From Hymenolepis diminuta (Eukaryota > Platyhelminthes > Cestoda > Cyclophyllidea > Hymenolepididae): a stretch of 64,000 nucleotides of DNA. Location: positions 2,757,927 to 2,821,926 of the forward strand of contig CAADRB010000006.1 of NCBI GenBank assembly GCA_900708905.1, given 5' to 3'. Made by a program: the position numbers and the translations under genes. The notes under the pieces are model-generated. The model was not told the origin of the DNA, ran no database searches, and saw only the letters and a program-made list of their open reading frames with translations. Below are positions 37,449 through 49,400 of this stretch, one piece after another; position 1 is the first letter of the stretch, and every line of letters starts with the position of its first letter.

Positions 37449-40400
37449 TTGCCCATACTACTGAAATAGTACAGTTGATTTGTTGCTACCCACCCAGAGC
37501 GCGAGCGAATGGCATCAGAGAGTCGAACAGCGAAAGATTTCATGATTGATTGGAGACGACCAGTGTATCCAACCACCGAATTCCCATTTGAAGTATCCTC
37601 ATTAGTCGAAGGGACTCCCAAAAGAAGGACTAGTTCGGAATGAATGTGCGAGAGATTGCAGAGAGCCGTAATTATTGCACTTTGGAGAGCTGCAAATAAA
37701 AATATAGAATCACTGATTAAAATCGCCTTCAAATATAACCATTTTTACTACCTTTTTAGATCATTAAAGTCGACCAACTCAAGAATTTGCCTTGACAGTA
37801 AACAAAAGGAAAGAAAAGGGAGAGAGAGGACATTTAAAAAATTCAAAACGACATTTTTTTACTTAGACTCATTTTGAAATTACAAGTACTAAGCGCAGAA
37901 TCCCAAATTTATCGAAAGGTCAAATATCAACTACACAATAGGGGCTTAAAAAAGCAACAATATTAGTGAAATATCTAATACGTTAGAGACGATAATAAAG
38001 CTCATTCTTCTAACCATGTAAAAATACGAAATGGGGATTTAAACAAATAGATTTAGAAAATAAGAGCCCATATTAGTTCAGGCAATTTGCCTTTTGCGCA
38101 GCGATTATCATGCTTTTCTGCAAATTCAAAGATCATGGGTTTGAGTCTTATCGGTGCTCACTCTGTTAACATAATGGCCAACTTTAATGAACAAGTCGGA
38201 CTAATAAAGGGAGGTGACAGGATTCGAGTTTCACACCAGGGTGGATTCATGATGTTAATATTCTACCTAAGATGAGTGATAGAAAGCGCTTCTCTGTATG
38301 AGTTTGGGATTACAGTGAATGTTCGATTTGAACAGATAGAGGATTAGTGAGCAATATAACATTTATCAAATAGAGAGGAAAGTGAAATTTGACGATTTCG
38401 AGCATGAAATACAAAGATTTACCGAGAATTTGAGTTGTAATTAGATTTTCCTAACTTAAATTATTTGAGGAGTAAAGCTTGCTTGTAGTTTGGTTTCGAA
38501 GGCGGTTGGTAAACAATTTTAGTGAATGTTGATCTTCATGAACGGACACTTGTATTTTCCCTACCACATGTTTCGCAAACCAATTCCAATTAATTTAACT
38601 GTGGAAAAGAGCACCTAAGTTTAAAAGATCAGGAAAAAGCACTTTTTCCCATATTTATAGCAACAGAACACTTACCTTCGTGGACCATTTTTAATTAAAG
38701 ATCGAAGTAATTTGAGCAACTGGATGCAAATAAGCTGTAATGAAATATAATCGCCAAAAAAATCGTAATATGAAAACAAATTGTGGTACATACAAAAAAT
38801 TTCTTAACACCAGCGTCCTAAAAAATATCAACAATGTACTTTTCGATTAACGCAATCTAAATTTGAAAAACATTCCGCAATACCAGAATTCCATATTTTT
38901 ACGAAATGTACACTTTTATTGGTTCTTAAAAATTCACTATCAAAATCAAGAATAAAATAAAGGTAGGTTAAATCTTTGGAACAACAGATATTTGTGAATG
39001 CAATATACCTGAAAGAACGAGATTCTGAAAGTTATCAACCACTTAAATGATCTAAGTAGTACGACATACCAATATCAGGAGTAACTTCTTTGGAAAGGGG
39101 ACCACAGAGATATGTTGAACGAATTCGGACGTAGAGATCAATGAGTTTCTCCGTGGCAGCACTCCATCCATTACTGACTCGCGTGCGGAGATCTTCCACG
39201 TTGGCAAAGCCGGCTGATGCGTAGGCACTGAAGGCGCGGGAATTGGCGTGTCTAGCTGCCCAGTCAGCATTGTTGACAAGTAAAAGCACTCCACGAGCCT
39301 ACAAAAAGCACGACTGAATTCAAAAAAGAGATGATATTGCTAACGTATTTAAATAAAGAATTTCGCTTGTTATTTCGAGAGTAAATCTAAGCCTTTAAAA
39401 CTTTTCATCCACCACTTACTTAAGGGCAATATTTTATTTGGTCCATTTGAAAAAGGGTTTATCAAAGACACGATTTGGTCAAGGAGAGATAGACCTGTCA
39501 ATATTGTATTTACTGAGAGAAAAGTAAAACAGAAGGTTTCTACATAGATTTTTTGGGATTGGTGACTGATTCTTGAAATCTTCAAGCCTTGAAATATTAG
39601 AGAACATTTCCTTCGATTAAGTGAAAATATCGATTTTCAAAAGCGTAGATTTGCATTAATTTATGTGTACTTGAGTAAGAACACAATCATCAACTGGCTA
39701 CTTGCTATCAGCGATTAGAAAAGACAAATTTATCTTGATGGGGTATTTGAATGCCCGTTTCACTCAACCGACCAATGAAACCAGAACATTGTGGACACAA
39801 ATTCATTCAAAAAGCTATAGGCAAAATACTAACTTTTGAAAACTAAAACTTGGAAGCATAATGCAGTTAATAATACACAATAAGATAAATAAATCCAAAA
39901 CTGGATGACTCCAGAATTCTAGTTAAAGTAGTGTGTGCTATGGTAAAACACGAATACTCCTAATTATAAATAAAATAGGTTCAAAACACATAGAAGGCCT
40001 TGAACTTGAAATCCAAGAAATAAATTCGGCCGAATGAATGAATACCTACATTGAAAACTCAAAGTTAGTATAAGCTATCCATAAGGCAGTTATTTTTCTT
40101 TTTATCCCTTTAATATTCTCCGGATAAGTCTCTAAATAAAGAATCCGAACGTAATTGGAATAGCATATCAATTAGACTTGAGAATCTTCTTCCTTTGCTT
40201 TTCACAGACCCGAAATTTAATATGGTTCATCTTTTTTTGTTTTAAAGGAAGATGAAAAAAGGGCAACACGTACAAAATATATCCTTTAAGCATGAGATGA
40301 TGAGAGGGAAGGAGAAGTGGGGGACAAATTAAAATGACTCATACTCACATTCACTGCATGGCAGCGGTAATTGGGATGCCTTTGCGTGTGTAATTAATTC

Positions 40401-43400
40401 AAATTAAGCTTCCCTCTCCGTCCCTCGGCTAGCTGTCACAAGCACACTGCTTACACCCCCAAATCACCTTTTGGTACTCTTTATGTAAACACACTCCACT
40501 TTTCACTTTGCTCCCTTTCTGGTAGCCATCTTCCCCTCTCTCCCTCTCTTTAAAATGGACATCGTCCATTAATGTAAAAAGAATGGACTGTCAAATGTAA
40601 CGCAGGTGTGGGTTTACAATCACAAGCACCATGACATTTTTAGTAAGTGATGTGATTTACTGCATTAGAATAAGGATGCACTCAGTATTCAAATTCGGGA
40701 GAGGAGGGCAAAAAGTTCCCCTTTCCCCTTGTCTTACTAAGTAATTATCAACACCTTTAGATAATCAAAGCACATATTCGATTTTAATTAAAGGAAATAA
40801 TTAGCAAACTGTGGTTAATTATGTGATATAAAAACAGTTTATGAAAATCTGTTTATTTATGCATTATCAGTGCTCTAATTCATCCGAAATTATTGAGGAT
40901 CATACAGAAATAATGTTAAAAATGGCAAGAAGCAAAACCTTTAAATTGAGTCTTTTACAAGAAACTTCGAAAGTGGACTTCTCAATATTTTTGCATTCAG
41001 ATGATTTTGCATATATCATGAAACTAATAACTTCGGATATTTGAGACAATGATTCTTCAAAAGTGTAGAAGAATCGATAGTTACAGCTATGTAAATCCTC
41101 TATTGATTTTAAAGTATAGAATTCAAGCATCTAGATGTTTGTACCGATGTTCTATGTTAATTCGCGGCCCTAAATGCTGGTGTGTTCGTATTGATTTTTT
41201 TCCTAGTCGAGACAATCTCGCTAGTAATATCCTATGGATTTCTCTTGTCCTACCATTTTCCGATATAACTGAAATGAGAAAAGAGCCACGCAGTCCCAAA
41301 TTTAGCGTGATTCCGTTATACATATACACGTTTGCATTATACCTTAATCCATTGCATTCCAGTGATTATAATATTCTGTTACTAAATTTCATTCCTGGTT
41401 TAAAAGACTGTAATAATTATCTACGCTTATTTTATCCCAAAGTAGACGAAAAGGTTATTGTTTACAATTTAATATATGCATCAACTATTCGTTATTCCGA
41501 AAAAATATCAATGAGAAAGGTTATCTCGGCTATGAACTTACTATGAAATGTTTAGATTTCTATTTTTTAAATTGTTAGGATTATTTATCTGGTCATAAGT
41601 TGTGAGAACGAAAACTAAGTACTAAAATGAAGGGGTTAGGGGAAAATCATTTTTTGAGCGTTACCACTTCTGAAAGGAATAGATACAAATATATAAACAT
41701 TCGATTATTTTAACTTAAATATTGCTTCTTAACATATCAATTCCATCACTTAATTATGGACAAACCGTGGAAAGTGGAGGAAATTGAAACAGTAATCCAA
41801 TTAACAAATAATGATAATTTATCGCAATCCATTGGAGTTCATCTTGAGCTCTGATATATTAAAAAACATCTCAACTAGTGGCATCTAAGTACTCGTGACC
41901 ATCAGAAGCAAATGCGTCCAGATGGCATGACCAAACGTTCAGTTTTGCCAACTGCTCAATAAGTTCTGAACAATATGGAGTCAAATCCTGAACTCCGGAC
42001 ATTACGTTACTGAATCAACCAATTAAATAGGATTCTGAATGGAATAAGGCAAGTTCATCAACTGCGCTACTTTTTCTAAACTTCAACCCTATTCATTCCA
42101 TTTCACTTTTAGTCTCACTTACTTTGATGCTTCCACGTGATTATAAAGCGTCAGTATTTTTTCGTTTCCATAAATAATAATTGAAAAAATCTCCTATTTT
42201 TAAAATATCGATTAAAGGGATCAATACAATTAAAAAGAATATAGTAAATTACTTACTTGAGCAACAATGGATCTCTGACTTCCAGTTACTTCAGCAGATC
42301 CTCCAGAACCATCCTGAGTTGCATCTACGGATGTACTCTGCCTCGAAATCGAAAGTCTGTTGACGAACAAAATATAGAGATCGAAATTAAACAATAAAGC
42401 TTCGAAAGGTTTTTTATAGCTTTTCATACTCTATTTGTTCAGCCAAGTGTTGCAGAGTGCTAAGGAATCCAACCATGACATCAGCGAAAGACTGTGAGAA
42501 GCGTTCATGGTATTCAGGGGCCTCAAAGAGCTATAAAGAGAAATGAGAATCCACATTTCTAAATGAATGGAGAGGAATAATATGGATTAACACTCACTGA
42601 ATCCTCAAGGGAAGTGCGAGATGACATAAGAGTTCGGCAACGAGATAGAGACTCGGCGACAACATTTTCATAAGCAAGGGGCTGAAATTTAAAAAATATT
42701 TTCGAGATTCGATATCCATAGACAGGATTTCTTTGTGCGGCTCAATGAGAATAAAATCTGTCTCTAAGTTCTATATTTATAAAACCAACATTTTGTCGCT
42801 AATATTTGCTAGCATCTGTATTGATGGCCAAATTTCAATTTTAAAATTTATTCAAGTAAAACCATTCTAAGGTGAAAGGTGCTACTGTGCTTTGAAAAAT
42901 AGTGTTATGAGAAGTTGGTTGAATTATTACTAATGATATGGAGAGGAAAGTTGTCATAACGTCTTCTAGAATGAACAGTACTCATTTTACAACTGCTTTT
43001 CACTCATGCATTTATCAGTGTAAGGCAATTAATGACCGTGAAGCTAAAATATATTGTATAGTCAAGACTAGACATAAATCACTTAAACCAAAATAATATT
43101 TACAAGGTGGTTTAGGGGATCATGGAGTGAAACAACAAACAGTTTTATTTCAAAATTAAACTCACCAACTGCGTAATGCTTCCTCCATTATCAGTAACTT
43201 CAACTTCCCAATTCTCCTTAAAATGAAGCGATTCCGTAGCTAAGATTTTAAAAAAATTGTTTAAATAGGGTTACTTATTAATACTCAGTAGTATATTTCT
43301 CATATTTTTACTCGTTTGAGATGTTCGAAGAACATCACGAACAGCATGACGACGCAAATCATAAGAGAGACGCCTTAGAACAGACTGTACATCCCTCGGC

Positions 43401-46400
43401 ACGATATCCAATGGAAGACTGAGACAGCAGTTTCTACAAGGGTAAGATGTGGCGACATGAACAAGTTCCCTCAACAAGTTTAGAAAGTAAAATAAGTTCC
43501 TTCATACAAACCTAAATTCCTGGACACAAGTGGAGGCCCACCCAGACTGTATCGTTTCCAGAGTTCCAATAGATGCAGGCTGTAAAACTGCCTCACGTAT
43601 ACAATTAGCCAGAAGGTGAATCACTTCGATATTTGCATTCTAAATATAAGGAAAAACGGTGATCAATAAAACAAGCCTACCATAAGGGAAGGCTTATTAT
43701 AAATACAATTTCAAATACTTCAAAGTCTTATATTACAGATGAGTGGTTAAGACTTATGAGTGTCATCAACAACTAATGCTAATGCCCAAGAGATGAATGA
43801 GAAAAAAATTGTATGGATATGAGGTAAATATAGAATAAAAGTGGACTAAGAGTGAAACTCAGATTTAAGATGTAAAATATCACCTGATATTTCGCCTGAA
43901 GAGATTGTTGACCATCACCTCTTTCAGATGAAGTTTTCACTTTCGGAGATGCAGCTGAGCAAATAATCTGCAGACGCCAGAGTTGAACGCATTGAGTAGA
44001 GAGAAGGCTGCAGACCTGCTTTACCAGCTGAATAGTCAGTTGCTGCTTCCCCATTCGATCTAAGAATGGCAAAATGATTATCACTATATAGGTTCATTGT
44101 GATGGTTCCAACAACCATTTTTAAGCCGAGTCAATTGCCCTAGGTAGATTCTCATCCTGGCTGGCTCAACCCAGTCTTGTTTGTGTCAAGGTGAAAATAT
44201 AATTATGAATATAGTTACTAAACATTTTCTCTTAACGAAGTGGAGAAGTGTCAAGGAAAAATAATAAAATTATGTAAAAGTATTAAATATTTTTCCTCAA
44301 CAGAATTATTTTTAAATATATTTTCTTCCCATTATTATTGAAAATAACGGTGGTTCCTGAAATTGTTTATATGAACTATTATGATTTGTGTTATACCGTA
44401 CATAGTTTTCAATATAAAAACGAGAACTTATGTATTTCCTTCTTCTTAGCTGGGATATCAGCCTGTAGATCGTAAAAGTTTAACACGACCCATTTCCACG
44501 TATATTCACAACCGGCCTACTTTTCAAGTGGTTTTGTATTATCTGAACGACACCTACGATACTTACAGTAAACAAGTGTATTGAACAAATTCAATAAATC
44601 ACATCGTGTTCCTAGCTTTGGGAACATTTAAGTAGCAAAAGGAATTAATTTGATTGTGCTTTCTAGATGTGCAGTGATCAACATACACAACTATCTAGTA
44701 AGAAGTCACGAGATCAACGCTCATTCGATGATATAATTGACCGCTGGTTGATTGTGGTCAGCCAGAGGCAGAATGCGAATCTCTCATAGAGTGGCCTACC
44801 GAACCCAAGTGTTGTTAACACTTTACTGAACGGACTTGATTGTCAACTAATTCTAAAAGAAGAGATACAAGTGGCATTTCCTTCTTACTATTTAACAATG
44901 ATCCATACCACTCACTTTGTAAATTCGAACGCATAATGGGCTGAGTTGGAGATTTGGGTGTTTCTGGCGGCGGTTTGGTTTCATCTTGATAACGCTTCTG
45001 ATAAATACGAAGTTGTTCAATCAACCAGTTCTTGAATGCTTCAGCACATCTCCAATAGGGATCATAATCCACATCCAGTTGTTCAAGACATCTTAAAGAG
45101 GAGAAATAACAGAAATAATTTTTGAGCACGGTGTCTTTAAAATTGATTTTAGATTCTTACTTTATTCTCTTGATGGCCTCATCTACATCAATTGGTACTT
45201 GAAGGAGTTCGGACTTTAAGGTTTCTCGAAAATTGGCGACGACTGTTTCAATCTCAGTGAAAACTAAAAGTAGAAGATCCAGCTTAGTAGTCCCACAATG
45301 CTATTCAACCGACTGTATGATTGCACATCAAATAAACAGTGGGATTGTTATCAGCTATTTTATTTCATAATTGATGAATAAGTAAAATAATTAAAATTCC
45401 TTAAACACGAAATGCACCCTTAAAATTCCTATATTATGCTTTGCACAACAAATCATCAAAAAAATTTTATAACAATCTTTTATAATCTCCTGAAATTAGC
45501 AATTGGATTTATAGATATTCAGATGCAGAAAATAAATTATTACTACAAGATGACTGCCATCGCTTTTGAAGAAAAAACAGCTGACTAACAGGAAGGATTA
45601 ATACGAGGTTTCAGATAACCATAGTTTCTCCTTTTCACATTTTCCCTGTCAATTATATTTAATGTGAGAAATATATTCTATTAAATATTTCCCCTTAAGA
45701 CATGGGTTTTCTGTCTCCTCTTTAACTACCGGGGAAACTGGAATACCAGACTTGTAAATAATGAAATTCCTACAAACAAATTTATATTGAAATGACACCA
45801 GACAAAGTGCACAGACTTTAAGCTTAAGCCTACATTTGATATTGTCCTTAAATATGACTGGTAAATTAAGGCAATTAATCTCTCAGGCAGGGGTTAAAAT
45901 TCAATCTAAAAGTAATGTAGCTGGTGATATCAAAAATAGAAAGATGATTTGGCTAGCTTCACTAGTTTATTTGTGAAATAAATGCAACAAAATTGAAGCA
46001 CAGTTCAATAAGATCCATTTCGATATCTTAATTAAAACGGCAATTCTAGCGAGCTAAATTTGGCGAATAATCGAGTGTGCTTCAAAAATAGTCTAGTTCG
46101 ACATTCAATATTTACAAAGTTGCATAAATAAGTGTCAAAATCTCCTCAACTCACCTCTTTGAAAAGCTCCATTGTCAGACGTCGCAAAGAGTGCCTTAGC
46201 TCTCTTGTAATCGTTCACAACCAAATTATATTCTCCCTGAAATAGATAAACATTAAAGCTTGCTACTGAAAATTAGTAAGTAGAACATATATGTTCACCT
46301 GTTTGATAGTCTTCCGAATAGATTCAGGAAGTCTGAACAGAAAACTAAAACGCTCCATAATGCTCAACACATTTCGAGCAGAGTTAGCAGCCTCACGACA

Positions 46401-49400
46401 ATGCAACACGTCCTTAAAGAGATCATAACCCTGGTTCCAGGAATCTAGTAAGACCAATACGTAAATTCATCAACATTCTACTTACAGTAATTAAGTAGTT
46501 TACTAAAACATTTTTAGACATACCGGTGAGTTTTTTCTCCAAACGTGTTTCTACAGTACCTTCTTTGGGCTTTGATTTTCCTTTCTGACCTACTAAAGAA
46601 CGTACAATAAAACGGAATTAATAGAGCAAAGGAAAACTAAAATTAAAATTCCAAAATCCAGAGAGCGAACACTGCATAAGGGTAAGAAAATGACAAAAAG
46701 GACTCAGTGGTGAATAGAATGACAACTAAAAAAGGTGAGAATGAAATGGGTTTAAAAGACCCAATCCGAGGAATGAGAGCTGAAATCTAACCTTCATCCG
46801 GAGCATACACAACACTGAGGTCTAGATGATATATTAGGACACATAACTGATAGAACATGAATTGTTGATAAAACACATTAAAAAAGTTAAAACATGCAAG
46901 AGTGCAAAACACACCACTAAGTTTGTAATCTGTGCCGCCGGGCACATTACTGCGTTTCATCTCGATGCGCAGGTCTAAAGTGGAAAGAGAATTATTGAAG
47001 ATATTGATACAGTTGGGGGAGCTAGAAGGATTCCAGAAAAGATAAATACGAGCCTTCTAGGCCTTCGAGACATCGGAAAATGAGGTAGAGATTTGCTTTG
47101 ATGATGCTACTTGAGTCATGAGCACCAGATTCGGAGATACTACGGCTGAAGTTATTCCGTGCCATCACCAAATCCTCAAAACTAAAGAAAGGGATATTCA
47201 TTAGAAGGTTGGATATTTCTTGTTCGAAGGAAGCAATAAAGCAATAGGGCACTTAATTTTGTGTAAAAAATAGAAATAAGTAATCCGTAAATAGATAAAG
47301 CAAAGCAAACGAACCTGGCGTTTTTGTAGTACTTGAGAAGGAAGAGCATTGGATCAAAATCTGGTTCAGAGAGTAGTACATTTCCCGTATCTGTAAATAT
47401 TTATAATTAGTAATACAGATCCAATTTTAAATCTATTAAGTATAAATATGCCCTTTCACTATCATTACTCTCTTACATGAAGCCAGGATAACACTGTAGC
47501 GGGGTGGGGGTATGTTTTTAAGTACATCCGGAGACCACTTCTCTCCAGCAACATTTTGTTATAAGTGTGGCATCGGACCACGTAATAAACTCCCTTTGGG
47601 ACACGAAGACTTGTGTATGATTGACTTCTCCTGTCGTCAAATGTATCTAGTTTGTCTACATAATCAGTTGTAATTGATGGAATATAAAACTATGCGAACC
47701 ATGTCAGACATGTTCTTCCTGGAGTCTTCTGGGGATTTTGTACGTAGTACCTAATGTGCTACAATAAGGAGACTACATTAATCGGACGTGAGTGACAACA
47801 ATTAAGAAAAAAATCAGGAAGTTTCAAATCGAAACCTATTATTTGTAGCTTGTTAATGAAATATTTCTGAAGTTATAAATCGTCAGTTGTCAACTCTGGC
47901 CATTTAAAGGATCCAACTGAATACAGAATTGCTGTATACAACACTCCATAAATATACATGCATAAGCCTTGACATTGTAAACGATAAATTGGAGAGGATT
48001 CCCAGTTATCTAGCATCCGTTTTGCAAAAGTAGTTTAAGTTAACCCTTCAATAATGTGGGGCCTCTTGAGTAGCACATAAAACACTTACATTATTTCCGT
48101 CAATCGAGAAAATCATACCTAAATGGCAGTACGCGATCAAGTTTAGCCCTAAAATCATATTCAAGAAAAATAATCATGAGTGACCTCGAAATCATCAAGC
48201 TATTACTCGGACATCTCACTGTGGATCGATAGTGATTACCATGAACAATCTTTTCGAGCATTATTTTCTCTCTTCTTTAAAGCGGTCTTAAAACAAAAAA
48301 TGAATATCAGACTGAGAGGACGCAACATACCATGGCCCGGAAAACCCGCACATTGACAATGATGCATGAAAAGTGCAAACAGTGCACAGATCTATCATCA
48401 ATCAATCAGCAATCAGCCGCGATCGTTAATCTACAAGTTCCCAATTAGTCATTACCATTTTCCGATTTCACAAATACCCCTTTTTAAAATCAAGAGGATG
48501 TGGTCAGTCCCCGCATCATCGATTTCTTCTACCTTCGTAAATCGCCAAATCACGCTAAGCTTAGCAAAAACACTTTGCGACAATAATCTTAGTATAAAAC
48601 AACTAGCGTAATGTTATAATCTGATAGGGGGCTACGGCAACTTCTGGAGTTTGTAGAACTTGAATCTTGAACTTCTAATTAACAGGCTAAGTGATTTATT
48701 CGAAACTTCACACATTTTTTTCTAAATGATTCATTTAATATTAGACTATAGACTAATTTACCCAGCAGATTAAAGTGCATAGCAATATATGAGCTTCGTA
48801 TTGCGGCAGAAAAAAAACAAGGACAATCACAAACTTTACACTAAAATCAAAACTCTGATAATGCGCGGTGCTATGAAACGAGATATCTAAGAGCTATTTC
48901 AAATTCAAGGGTATAATTTCTATAATTTATATACAAAACAAAGGAAGTCAAGGGTTTCAAAATTTATTATTCCTTCTTTAAATGCCCAATCCCGTTGATA
49001 TAAGCACCGACTAAGAAAAAGGCATTTTGCCACAGCTATACTGATCAAAACTAATCAATAGAACTTATTAACTGAATGTACACCTATGAGCAATGAAGTT
49101 TGGATCTCTAACTTGACAGACGAACATGTTGATCACAGTGCAACAGCGCACAAGGAAAATGTCCCTTCTTCCTAATAATCGAATTTATAATATAGTATGA
49201 AGCATCTATATTGCTTATGCAAGCTATTTATAACGCCGTGTATAAAAAAATGAAAATTCGTTGGTAGTCCTACTGCTATAACATCAGTTAGAAATTCAAG
49301 CTTGGAAAATTTCACGAGTACTAAATTCTTAAAACATAAATTATTCCAAACCTTTCAGAAAGTAATCTCTAAACGGCCAAACGTCATTCTCCTCAAAACA

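Noticed and set aside
37644..37877. Plus-strand frame of 77 codons
   Set aside because: Antisense shadow of EXOC2 exon 19.
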